A stretch of 39,661 bases of DNA from Myxococcales bacterium (lineage in GTDB: Bacteria > Myxococcota_A > Polyangia > Polyangiales > Polyangiaceae): NCBI GenBank assembly GCA_016212965.1, contig JACRDA010000416.1, positions 1 to 39,661 of the forward strand, in the 5' to 3' direction. Within the stretch, counting starts at the first letter, position 1. Each line of letters opens with the position of its first letter. Below the pieces are notes generated by a model, which saw only the letters and a program-made list of their open reading frames with translations, ran no database searches and was not told the origin of the DNA. The position numbers were made by a program, and so were the translations under genes. Shown in pieces: positions 7,872-15,742 of the stretch.

Positions 7872-8957
7872 TCAGCGCGCCTGCACGAGCGGACCCTTGG
7901 CGGGTCGACAGCTCGGGCCGGGGACCTCCGTGCGTCCGAGGTCGCGCGTCACGACGGTCCAGCCTCGCTCGCCGGGCACGGCGCCGACGGCCTCGTAGCC
8001 CGACAGCCGGTCGCAGTGCCACGCCACGAGTCCGCCATCGCGGAGCTCGAGCACGTTGGCGTCGCGCCCGGGGCTCGTCGCGCCGAGGAGCAGGAGCGCC
8101 CGCGCCCCCTCGTTGGCGGGGTAGCAGCGCGCGACGTAGGCGGCGGCGCCGTCGGCCGGCATCTGGCGCGCGACCGCAGCCCCTTCGGCCACGGGCGGCA
8201 GGACGGGCAGCACCGCGGTGAGGGGGGGCGCCTCGCCCGTGCTCGGCGGGGACCGCACGATGGCGCGCTCGGTGACGACGAAGGGACGGCCGTCGCCGCC
8301 GCGCAGCGCGCACAGCGGCTCGCCGAGGTCCTTGTCCCGACCGAGGCGCAGGACGAGCTCCCAGCTCCCGGGCGCGGTGCGACGCTCGAGCGCGCGCACC
8401 TCGCCGCCCGTGTCCCAGCCGATGCCCCAGAGCTCGCCGCCGAGCCGGCCGAGCCAGGTGAAGTAGGTCGGGGTCTTCTCCTTCGCGAAGGCGTCGTGCT
8501 CGAAGCCCGCGAGCGTGCCGACGTAGAGCGTGTCGGAGTGGATCTGGAGGGCGAGCTCGCCCGAAGCGAGCTCGCGGACGGCGTCGACCTGGGTCGAGCC
8601 GTCGTAGCTCGTGCCGGGCAGGCGGACGGCGCGGCGCTGCCAGCCGCGGCCGTCCCAGCGCAGCACCTCGCCGACCCGCGTGAAGAGGAAGGGCTCGCCT
8701 CCGACCGACACCACCTGCGCGGCCGGCGACCCGAAGCTCGGTGAGTAGGCCCAGTCCGGCTCGCCTTCGGTCGGGTAGTCGCGCACGTGGTAGCGCCCGC
8801 CGTCCCAGTAGCGCGCGTATCCCTCGGTGCCGACCACCCAGAAGCGCCCGTCGCGCTCCGGGGTGACGTTCTCGGGACCGGGGTAGAGGGTGCGCGCGCA
8901 GCCCGAGCCGAGCACGCCGAGCGCGAGCACGAGCAGCGCGCACGCGGGGCGGGCCAT
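7872..8957 (-). CDS. Lipoprotein of unknown function
   Basis: The 361-residue protein begins with a short hydrophobic signal and lipobox LGSGC, so it should be lipid-anchored. I recognise no family. The body has short repeated stretches rich in aromatic residues and Gly-Asp turns, such as GRFWVVGTEGYARYWDGGRY and GGELWGIGWDTGGEV. These would fit a beta-propeller, but that is only a visual impression. The track allows starts back to 9038, but those would overlap the divergent gene at 8998 and push the signal peptide inward, so I chose ATG 8957. Its ribosome site is poor. It is divergent from the 8998 gene with about 40 bases between them. Confidence 0.7.
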   Translation of the reverse strand: MARPACALLVLALGVLGSGCARTLYPGPENVTPERDGRFWVVGTEGYARYWDGGRYHVRDYPTEGEPDWAYSPSFGSPAAQVVSVGGEPFLFTRVGEVLRWDGRGWQRRAVRLPGTSYDGSTQVDAVRELASGELALQIHSDTLYVGTLAGFEHDAFAKEKTPTYFTWLGRLGGELWGIGWDTGGEVRALERRTAPGSWELVLRLGRDKDLGEPLCALRGGDGRPFVVTERAIVRSPPSTGEAPPLTAVLPVLPPVAEGAAVARQMPADGAAAYVARCYPANEGARALLLLGATSPGRDANVLELRDGGLVAWHCDRLSGYEAVGAVPGERGWTVVTRDLGRTEVPGPSCRPAKGPLVQAR

Positions 8958-8997
8958 CGGGAGCGACAGCAAGGTGAGCCCATGATAGCCGTTCGGG

Positions 8998-9447
8998 ATG
9001 GCCGCGACAGGCGCCGAGCGACGCTTCCGAATCTTCATCTACGGCACGGAGCTCCCCGGCGAGCCGGACCACGCGCTGCTCGCGGGCGCCGTGCTGCTCG
9101 GCCCGGCGCGCACCGCGCCCGGGTACGCGCTCGTCGAGCTCGTGGGCTTCGCGGGGCTCGTCGCCGAGGGCCAGGGCGAGGTCACGGGCGAGCTCTGGGA
9201 GATGCCCTACGAGACGCTGCGCGGGCTCGACGTGCGCCGCGAGGTCGGCCGCCTCTTCCAGCGCCGGCACGTGCGCCTGGCCGACGGCTCGGATGCCGAG
9301 GCGTACGTGCTCGAGACCGATCAGGTCCGGGGCAAGCGGCGGGTGCGCGGCGGGGACTGGCGTGCGCGCTTCGCGCCGCAACGCCCGGGCGAGCTCCACG
9401 AGGCGGGGCCGTTCGTGCGTTGGGCGAGGTCGAGTCGCCCGAGGTGA
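8998..9447 (+). CDS. Gamma-glutamylcyclotransferase-fold (AIG2-like) protein
   Basis: The 149-residue protein opens with FRIFIYGTELPGEPDHALL, the YGT/L-x-G-E loop that binds the substrate in the GGCT/AIG2 fold. It goes on with TAPGYALVEL and GEVTGELWEM, the strand that normally carries the catalytic glutamate. LFQRRHVRLADG and AEAYVLE fit the remaining strands. Known members remove 5-oxoproline from gamma-glutamyl compounds, but many AIG2-like proteins have no known substrate. Length is normal for the family. The last 40 residues are basic and poorly conserved in appearance. The gene ends 23 bases before the convergent kinase gene. Confidence 0.8.
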   Translation: MAATGAERRFRIFIYGTELPGEPDHALLAGAVLLGPARTAPGYALVELVGFAGLVAEGQGEVTGELWEMPYETLRGLDVRREVGRLFQRRHVRLADGSDAEAYVLETDQVRGKRRVRGGDWRARFAPQRPGELHEAGPFVRWARSSRPR

Positions 9448-9470
9448 GGGGCGCGCGGCGGCGGCGCGCT

Positions 9471-11624
9471 TCAGCGCCCGGGCGCGGGCTCGGCTCCCGG
9501 GCGGGGCGTGGCGACGCAGCGGAAGCCGAGGTGGGGGAAGCGTAGCTCGCTCGGGTAGGGACCGCGCCGGGCCGCGCGAGCCTCCGCGAGAGCACCCGCA
9601 TCCCAGCCGCCGCCGCGCGCCACGCGCCGCGGAGCGTTCCCCGCCGGCCGGTCGCTGCGCACGGGATCCACCGTCGTCGCGGGGTCGTACGGCGCGTACC
9701 AGTCCGCGGTCCATTCCATGACGTTGCCAGCGAGGTCGAGCACGCCGGCAGGGCTCGCACCCGCGAGGAACTGCCCCACCGGTGCGGTCGTCGCGAAGGC
9801 ATCGGCGCGCTCGTACGCCGCGCCGAGCCCCGGCATGCCGGGCCGCGCGGTCGCCTCGCGACACTCGGTGCCGCAGACGTTGAGGCGGTCGGGCGAAGGA
9901 TCCTCACGGCCCCAGGGGTAGGGCCGGGCGTCGTCGCCGCGCGCCGCGCGCTCCCACTCGGCCTCGGTGGGCAGGCGCCCGGCGAGCGAGCGGCAGAAGG
10001 CGTCGGCCTGCGCCCAGTCGACGCAGTTCACCGGATGAGCGTCGAGGTCGCGGCGATCGCCGTTGCAGAACCGCCCGTAGAAGGCGACCTCGCCCGCCGG
10101 GACGCCGGCCCAGCTCGCCGTCGTCGGTGCCGGCGCGCAGCGCACGCCGGCGCGCTCCTCGAGCGTGCAGGCACGGTAGGCCGCGACCGTGACCTCCGTC
10201 CGGTCGATGCAGTACGCGCTCAAGCGCACGTCGCGCGCCGGATGCTCGTCGCGGCCACCCTGTCCGACCTCCGAGCCCATGCGGAACGTCCCCGCCGGCA
10301 CGAGGACCATGCCGCCCGGACACGGCGGAGGCGGAGGCGGAGCCGCGCTCGACGGAGTGGCGGCGCTCGACGCGCCGCCCGCCGGCGCGTCGCTCGAGCT
10401 CGCGCCCGACGCGGTCGTGGGCGCATCCGTGCCGGGCGCCAGGGGCGCACTCGCGCTCGACCCAGCGGCGCGCCACCCGAGCCACGCGACCGCGGCGAGC
10501 GCGACCAGCGACGCGACCGCCGCGGCGGCGAGCCTGCGACGGCTCGCTGGCGCTCGCTCGACCGCCAGCCGAGCGCCGCGGTCGAGCAACGTCGGGGCGT
10601 GCGCGTCCGCACCGTCGGCGCCCGACGCCGCCGGTGCCATGGCGGCCTCGGTGCTCCCGCGCGGGCCGGAGGCCATCGGCGGTCCCGACGCCGGCAACGT
10701 GGCACCGAGCCCCGTCGCGTCGACGAGCACGGGCTCGAGCGCCCCGAACGCGAGCGACGCGTCCGCGTAGCGGGCCTTGGGGTCGCGCGCGAGCGCGCCG
10801 GCCATCCAGGCGTCGAAGCCAGGCGGCAACGGGCCGGGGGCGCCGAGCGCGGTGGCGCGCTCCGACGCGCGCGGCAGCGCCTCGTAGCAGGTCTCCGCCA
10901 CGAGCATGCCGAGGGAGCCCTCCGGATCGTAGGCGGCCAGCCAGAAATGCTTGCCCGTCAGCAGGCGGAAGGCGATGAGCCCGAGGGCCCACACGTCGGC
11001 CGCGGGCCCGACGGCGCCGAGCTTCGGATTCGCCTGCTCGGGCGCCATGTAGAGCGGCGTACCGAGCGGCCTCTGGGTGCGCGCGGCGGTCTGCTGGACC
11101 TCCGTCAAGAGCTTCGCGATGCCGAAGTCGAGCACCTTGATGCGAAACTCGCCGCTCTTGCCGCGCGGAACGGCGCGAAAGACGTTCTCGAGCTTGAGGT
11201 CGCGGTGCACGATGCCGCTCCGGTGCGCCGCGCCCACCGCGTGGCACAGCTGCGCCAGCACGGCGCGCGTCTCGGCGCAGCCGAGCGGGCCGCCCCGCGT
11301 GACGTAGGCCTCGAGGTCCTCGCCATCGAGCAGCTCCATCACGAGGTACGGCAGGCCGCTCGGCTCGTCGACCCCGGCGGCGAGCACCTCGACGACGTGC
11401 TCGCTCTCGATCCGGGCGCCCACGCGCGCCTCGCGCTCGAAGCGCCTGCGCATCTGGGCGTCGGTGACGAGCTCCGGCAAGACGACCTTGAGGGCGCGGA
11501 GCGCCCCGGTCGAGACCTGCTCGGCGACGTACACGGCGCCCATCCCGCCGGCCGCGAGCCGGCGCAGGATGCGGTACTCGCCGGCGATGAGGGTGCCGGG
11601 GGCGAGACCGTCGGGGCCGGCCAT
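9471..11624 (-). CDS. Membrane Ser/Thr protein kinase with C-terminal FGE-like domain
   Basis: The 717-residue chain has a Hanks-type kinase domain at about 15-300: glycine loop LAAGGMGAVY, lysine in ALKVVLP, catalytic HRDLKLEN, DFGIAK and MAPEQ. All key residues are present. A transmembrane helix lies at about 365-385. A Ser/Ala/Pro-rich linker leads to a formylglycine-generating-enzyme (SUMF1) type domain at about 435-707 with GGMVLVPAGTFRMGS, RLPTEAEWERAAR, DLAGNVMEWTADWY and LGFRC. Active FGE has a Cys-x4-Cys pair after RGGS; here that stretch is RGGGWDAGALAEARAARRG without cysteine. The domain is therefore probably a sensor or binding module outside the cytoplasm, not an oxidase. The gene follows the beta-helix lipoprotein gene by 38 bases and likely shares its transcript. 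Confidence 0.88.
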   Translation of the reverse strand: MAGPDGLAPGTLIAGEYRILRRLAAGGMGAVYVAEQVSTGALRALKVVLPELVTDAQMRRRFEREARVGARIESEHVVEVLAAGVDEPSGLPYLVMELLDGEDLEAYVTRGGPLGCAETRAVLAQLCHAVGAAHRSGIVHRDLKLENVFRAVPRGKSGEFRIKVLDFGIAKLLTEVQQTAARTQRPLGTPLYMAPEQANPKLGAVGPAADVWALGLIAFRLLTGKHFWLAAYDPEGSLGMLVAETCYEALPRASERATALGAPGPLPPGFDAWMAGALARDPKARYADASLAFGALEPVLVDATGLGATLPASGPPMASGPRGSTEAAMAPAASGADGADAHAPTLLDRGARLAVERAPASRRRLAAAAVASLVALAAVAWLGWRAAGSSASAPLAPGTDAPTTASGASSSDAPAGGASSAATPSSAAPPPPPPCPGGMVLVPAGTFRMGSEVGQGGRDEHPARDVRLSAYCIDRTEVTVAAYRACTLEERAGVRCAPAPTTASWAGVPAGEVAFYGRFCNGDRRDLDAHPVNCVDWAQADAFCRSLAGRLPTEAEWERAARGDDARPYPWGREDPSPDRLNVCGTECREATARPGMPGLGAAYERADAFATTAPVGQFLAGASPAGVLDLAGNVMEWTADWYAPYDPATTVDPVRSDRPAGNAPRRVARGGGWDAGALAEARAARRGPYPSELRFPHLGFRCVATPRPGAEPAPGR

Positions 11625-11662
11625 GCTCTACGCGTGACCTCGCAGCGCGGGCGCGAGCGTGC

Positions 11663-13081
11663 TCACGGGGCCTCGTAGGCTCCGACGTCGTGCCCGGCGC
11701 CCGTCGGCCGCGGGTTCCCCTCGAGGTCGACGAGCGGCGCGAGGACGCCCTGGAACGACCCGAGCCCCGCGTCGACCGCCGCGCAGCCGGCGCGCAAGTG
11801 AAAGTCTGTCCCCGGGGCGACGAAGAGCGCCGCCGGCGTCGCCACGAAGGAGCCGGAGTCGAAGCCGAGCGCCTGCCACTCGGCGAGCGACGCGTACGTG
11901 ACCTCACCATCCGCGCTGAACCGGTCGACGACGGCGTTGTTCGCGCTCGCGAACGACGGCGAGGCGTCGAGCGAGATGCTGCCGAGATCCGGATCCTCCG
12001 TGAGCAGGATGTTGTCGAAGACGACGTGCCCGCCGAGATCTTCGCTCAGCTTCAGCGGCCAGCCCGCCCCCGCCGGCGTCAGCAACGTATTGCCGACGAC
12101 GACGAGGTCCCGCGGCCCTTGCGCGCCGTCGATGGCGTAGCCGCGGATGGCGTTGCGCGCGTTGCCGAAGACGAGGTTGTTCTGGAAGACGGAGGCCTGG
12201 ACCCCGTCGAGGTTGAGGCCGTTCTGCGCATGGCCGTGGATCACGTTGGCCTCGACGCGGAGCCCGGAGACGATGCCGTCGCCGCCGACGCTGAGATCGC
12301 CGTTGACGTGGATGCCATTGGACTCGGCGGGCAACGCACCGGAGATGTCGTTGCCGCAGAGGGTGGTCATGTCGGAGCCGGCGTTGGCCAGGTAGATGCC
12401 GTGGCTGCGCGTCGAGCCGGACTGACCCGAGTCGGCGATTCGGTTGAGCTCCACGTGCGAGAGCGAGATCTCGGAGAGGTAGAAGCCCTCGACCCCCGCG
12501 CGCCGGCAGTCGTTGGCGACCACCCAGACGCCGACCATCGGGGTGTCGGGGGTCGCGCCGCGCGCCGCGATGCAGCGCTCGGGAACGTCGGCGATGCGAA
12601 AGCCGACGACGCGCACGTGGCTCGCGTTCTCGATGCGGATCCCGTCCCCCGTCGGCGCCGGGGCGGCGATGGCGACGTCGCCGCTCGCGACGTAGGCGAT
12701 CGGGCTCCCGTCCGTGCCGGACACGTCGATCTGGAAGCCGGCGTAGCTGCCCTCGTGCACGAGGATCGTGTCGCCCGGCGCCGAGGCGTCGGCCGCCGCC
12801 TGGATGGTGGCGAACTCCTGGGCCGGGCCCGGGCCGTCGTCCACGCAGAGGACGTGCGCGAGCGCGCAATTGGTGGGCGGTGCCGGTAGCGCCAACGCGG
12901 CACACGCGGCCGTCGACGGAGCGGCGCCCGCGCCGCCGTGGCCCGCGGCGCCACCACCACCGCCTGCCGCGCCGACGCCGCCCGCACCGGCACCGCCGCC
13001 CCCGGCCGAGCCCTCCCCGGACGAGCTACAGGCAGCCGCGAGCGAGGGCACGAAGAAAAAGAGGAGCAGCCGCATCCACAT
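11663..13081 (-). CDS. Parallel beta-helix lipoprotein with choice-of-anchor Q-like end
   Basis: The roughly 470-residue protein starts MWMRLLLFFFVPSLAAACSS, a short lipoprotein signal, followed by a Gly/Ala linker. The body has an opening FATIQAAADASAPGDTILV and many short turns (GIRIENASHVRVVGFRI, NGIHVNGDLS, NGLNLDGVQASVFQNNLVFG) typical of right-handed parallel beta-helices of the pectin-lyase type. The end, DLEGNPRPTGAGHDVGAYE, matches the tail of choice-of-anchor Q proteins as I know it. No catalytic residues can be assigned. ATG 13075 is an equally possible start. The start lies 71 bases from the divergent histidine kinase gene, and the shared gap holds the proposed regulator site at 13124-13141. 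Confidence 0.8.
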   Translation of the reverse strand: MWMRLLLFFFVPSLAAACSSSGEGSAGGGGAGAGGVGAAGGGGGAAGHGGAGAAPSTAACAALALPAPPTNCALAHVLCVDDGPGPAQEFATIQAAADASAPGDTILVHEGSYAGFQIDVSGTDGSPIAYVASGDVAIAAPAPTGDGIRIENASHVRVVGFRIADVPERCIAARGATPDTPMVGVWVVANDCRRAGVEGFYLSEISLSHVELNRIADSGQSGSTRSHGIYLANAGSDMTTLCGNDISGALPAESNGIHVNGDLSVGGDGIVSGLRVEANVIHGHAQNGLNLDGVQASVFQNNLVFGNARNAIRGYAIDGAQGPRDLVVVGNTLLTPAGAGWPLKLSEDLGGHVVFDNILLTEDPDLGSISLDASPSFASANNAVVDRFSADGEVTYASLAEWQALGFDSGSFVATPAALFVAPGTDFHLRAGCAAVDAGLGSFQGVLAPLVDLEGNPRPTGAGHDVGAYEAP

Positions 13082-13123
13082 GCCGGGATGATAGCGGCGT
13101 CCCCGAGCCAGGAGAACCACGCG

Positions 13124-13141
13124 CGGTGACGCGCCCGTGAC
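13124..13141 (+). promoter_or_regulatory. Direct-repeat site CGGTGACG-N6-TGAC before the histidine kinase gene
   Basis: TGAC occurs at 13127-13130 and again at 13138-13141, 11 bases apart, within CGGTGACG-N6-TGAC. The identical pattern occurs at 15666-15683 before the next gene of the locus. OmpR/PhoB-family regulators bind direct repeats one helical turn apart, and read on the other strand the GTCA-N7-GTCA core resembles a Pho box. I infer autoregulation by the regulator encoded at 14946. The site could also serve the divergent lipoprotein gene. Confidence 0.45.
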
Positions 13142-13152
13142 GAAAGCGGGGC

Positions 13153-14949
13153 ATGCTCCCCGGCATGGCCCTGTCGAGCGACTCGCGGCTCCGGGACGCG
13201 CTCCTCTTCGCGGCGCTCGGGCTCGTGCCGGCGGCCCTGCTCACCGTGCTCGGCCTCCGCGCCATCGGCAACGAGGACGCGGCCGTGCGGCGCGCGGCGC
13301 AGCAGCGGCTCGAGACGACGGCGAGCCGGCTCGAGGCCGCGGTCGCGGCGGGGCTCGAGGCGGCAGCGGGGGAGCTCGCGGCGCTCGAGCCGGGTGCGCT
13401 CCCCGAGTCGGAGGCGGCGTTCGGCGCCCTCGTCGGCACGCGCCTGTCGGTCCCGGCGGGCGCGGAGCTCGTGTCCTTCGGCCTGGCGACCGCGCCGGTT
13501 GCGCCGCGCGCGCCGGGTGGGCAGCCGCAGGATCAGGTCGGCTACGACGCCTGCGTGGCGCTCGGGCGCGAGCTCCCGGCGGCGGCCACCGACTTCACCG
13601 CGCGCTGCAGGGAGGCGCGCGATGCCACCGGGCGCTGGGTGTTCCCGGTGTTCGCGCTCGCCTTGCCCGGCAGCGACACGCTCGCCGCCTGGCTCGAGAC
13701 GCACGCCGCCCTCTTGTCGCCCGTCGAGCGCGCGGTCCTCGCAGAGGACGCGCGTGCGCTCGACGACACGGCCGAGCGCGCGGCCGTCGCGGACGCACTC
13801 GCGCGCACGAGCCACGCGCGGAGCTCGCCCGAGGCGCGGCGCGCGGCCGAGCCGGGCGCGCGCGGCTGGCCGGACGCGCGCGGGCTCGTCACCTGGAGCG
13901 AGGCGGGCTCGCGCGGCGTGCTGCGCGTCGTGGACCGCGGGCGCGCCTTCGGCTTCGTCGTGCACCGCGGCGCGCTCGAGGCCGCGTTGCGGGCCCGCTC
14001 GCTCGAGCTCCCGGACGATGTCGCCGCCTCGTTCGGGAGCGAGGCCCGCGAGCCCCGCGCGCTCGCGACCATCGCCCCCGACCTCGCCGTCGGCCTCGGG
14101 ATGGCGCACACGGGCGCCCTCGAGGCTCGTGCCCAAGCGCGGCGTGCGCTCGTCGCCGCGGCCTTCGGCGGTGCGCTCGCCGTCCTCCTCGCCCTCGGCA
14201 TCTTCCTCGCGCTGCGCCTCCGCCGCCTGCGGCGCACGAGCGAGCTCCGCACGGACTTCGTCGCGACCGTCGCGCACGAGCTCCGCACGCCCATCGCCTC
14301 GGTCCGCATGCTCGCCGAGCTGCTCGAGGAGGGGCGCGTCCCCGACGACGAGCGCGACGAGGTGCACGCGGCGCTCGGACGCGAGGCGCGGCGCCTGTCG
14401 ACGACCGTCGAGCGACTGCTCGAGCTGCGGCGCGCGTTCGCGCCGAACAAGAAGGCCGTGCGGGTGCCGACCGACGTCGCGGCGCTGGTCGCCGAGGCGG
14501 TCGAGGCCTTCGAGGAGCGACATCCGGACATGGCGCCGGTCGAGCGCGACCTCGCGCTCGCGACGGCGCCGGTCGACGCCGGAGCGCTGCGGCTCGCGCT
14601 CGACAACCTGCTCGAGAACGCCCGGAAGCACGCCCCCGAGGGCACGCCCTACGCGGTGCGCCTGCGCCGCACCGGGGGTGAGCTCCGGCTCGAGGTCACC
14701 GACCGCGGTCCGGGGATCGGAGAGCGCGATCAGGCGCGCATCTTCGCTCCCTTCGAGCGCGCCGACGAGCGGCTGAGCCGCGCCACCGAGGGCTTCGGCA
14801 TCGGGCTCGCGCTCGTGCGCCACGCGGCCGAGAGCCACGGCGGCACGGTCGAGCTCGACAGCGCGCCCGGGCGCGGCGCAGCCTTTTCGCTTCGCATCCC
14901 GGTCCCGCGCGAGACGCGCCGCGGGAACGAGCCCGAGGAGAGACCATGA
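13153..14949 (+). CDS. Membrane sensor histidine kinase
   Basis: The 598-residue protein has a first transmembrane helix at about 15-37 and a second at about 332-356. The roughly 290-residue loop between them is presumably periplasmic and resembles no sensor domain I know. The transmitter follows: H box FVATVAHELRTP with H375, N box DNLLENARKH, G1 DRGPGIGERD and G2 GFGIGLALVRH. All catalytic motifs are intact. The stop overlaps the start of the response regulator gene in an ATGA, so the two are co-translated and form a cognate pair. ATG 13153 is preceded by AGCGGGG; an alternative ATG lies at 13165. The stimulus is unknown. Confidence 0.92.
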   Translation: MLPGMALSSDSRLRDALLFAALGLVPAALLTVLGLRAIGNEDAAVRRAAQQRLETTASRLEAAVAAGLEAAAGELAALEPGALPESEAAFGALVGTRLSVPAGAELVSFGLATAPVAPRAPGGQPQDQVGYDACVALGRELPAAATDFTARCREARDATGRWVFPVFALALPGSDTLAAWLETHAALLSPVERAVLAEDARALDDTAERAAVADALARTSHARSSPEARRAAEPGARGWPDARGLVTWSEAGSRGVLRVVDRGRAFGFVVHRGALEAALRARSLELPDDVAASFGSEAREPRALATIAPDLAVGLGMAHTGALEARAQARRALVAAAFGGALAVLLALGIFLALRLRRLRRTSELRTDFVATVAHELRTPIASVRMLAELLEEGRVPDDERDEVHAALGREARRLSTTVERLLELRRAFAPNKKAVRVPTDVAALVAEAVEAFEERHPDMAPVERDLALATAPVDAGALRLALDNLLENARKHAPEGTPYAVRLRRTGGELRLEVTDRGPGIGERDQARIFAPFERADERLSRATEGFGIGLALVRHAAESHGGTVELDSAPGRGAAFSLRIPVPRETRRGNEPEERP

Positions 14950-15647
14950 CGGAGGAGCTCGTGCTGGTGGTGGAGGACGATCCGACGATGCGCCTCGGGC
15001 TGCAGAAGGCCCTGCGGTCCGCCGGCTACCGCGTCGAGGTCGCCCGGGACGGAACCGAGGGGCTCGCCCGCGCGCTCGCGGCGCCACGCCCCGACCTCGT
15101 GCTGCTCGACGTCATGCTGCCGGGGCGCAACGGCTACGAAGTGCTCGAGGAGATCCGGCTCGTCGATCCCGAGCTCATCGTGCTCATGCTGACCGCGAAG
15201 GGCGAGGAGCGCGACAAGGTGCGCGGGCTCGGGCTCGGCGCCGACGACTACGTGACCAAGCCCTTCGGCGTGGCGGAGCTCCTGGCGCGGGTCGCGGCGG
15301 CGCTGCGGCGCCGGCGCCTGCAGGACCGCGAGACGGAGACCGTGACCATCGGCGCCGTGACCGTCGACTTCGGCGCGCACCGCATGCGCCGGGGTGCCGT
15401 CGAGCTCGAGTGCACCGCGCTCGAGCTCCGCCTGCTGCGCTTCCTGCTGCGCCACGAGGGCAGCCTCGTGTCGCGCCAGCGCATCCTCGACGGGGTGTGG
15501 GGCGCCGACTACTTCGGCACCGACCGCACGGTCGACAACTTCGTCAACCGCCTGCGCACCAAGCTCGAGGACGATCCGCAGGCGCCGCGCCTGCTCGTGA
15601 CGGTGCGCGGCGCGGGCTACCGCTTCTCGCGCCGGCCGGAGAGCTGA
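14946..15647 (+). CDS. OmpR/PhoB-family response regulator
   Basis: This is a 233-residue two-domain regulator. The receiver domain has the acidic pair VEDD (10-12), phospho-acceptor D55 in LLDVMLPG, T83 in MLTAKG and K105 in TKPFG. The winged-helix output domain (about 135-230) ends VRGAGYRFSR and has the family motifs TALELRLLRFLL and TVDNFVNRLRTKLE. It should be phosphorylated by the kinase encoded just upstream, with which it overlaps by four bases. Proposed binding sites are the direct repeats at 13124-13141 and 15666-15683. Confidence 0.95.
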   Translation: MTEELVLVVEDDPTMRLGLQKALRSAGYRVEVARDGTEGLARALAAPRPDLVLLDVMLPGRNGYEVLEEIRLVDPELIVLMLTAKGEERDKVRGLGLGADDYVTKPFGVAELLARVAAALRRRRLQDRETETVTIGAVTVDFGAHRMRRGAVELECTALELRLLRFLLRHEGSLVSRQRILDGVWGADYFGTDRTVDNFVNRLRTKLEDDPQAPRLLVTVRGAGYRFSRRPES

Positions 15648-15665
15648 CGCGCCGGCTTGCCGGCC

Positions 15666-15683
15666 CGGTGACGAAACGATGAC
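15666..15683 (+). promoter_or_regulatory. Direct-repeat site CGGTGACG-N6-TGAC before the AgmX-type lipoprotein gene
   Basis: TGAC at 15669-15672 and 15680-15683 are 11 bases apart. The 12 defined bases are identical to the site at 13124-13141. It begins 18 bases after the regulator stop codon and ends 59 bases before ATG 15743, so it could control the lipoprotein gene separately from the two-component genes. Confidence 0.45.
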
Positions 15684-15727
15684 CTGGCAGAGAACGAACG
15701 GTGAGCCGCGATGAGCACACTGCCAGG
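15683..15727. repeat. Inverted repeat CCTGGCAG/CTGCCAGG
   Basis: CCTGGCAG (15683-15690) and its exact complement CTGCCAGG (15720-15727) are separated by 29 bases. They lie in the leader of the AgmX-type lipoprotein gene, directly beside the proposed regulator site. They could form an mRNA stem or mark a second operator. Confidence 0.35.
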
Positions 15728-15742
15728 CGAACGGAGGCAGTC

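Noticed and set aside
9471..10320. Active formylglycine-generating enzyme
   Set aside because: The catalytic Cys-x4-Cys pair after RGG is missing and no sulfatase gene is near.
13124..15683. Naming the two-component pair PhoR/PhoB
   Set aside because: The boxes only resemble a Pho box, the sensor region is unlike PhoR with its PAS domain, and no phosphate transport genes are present.
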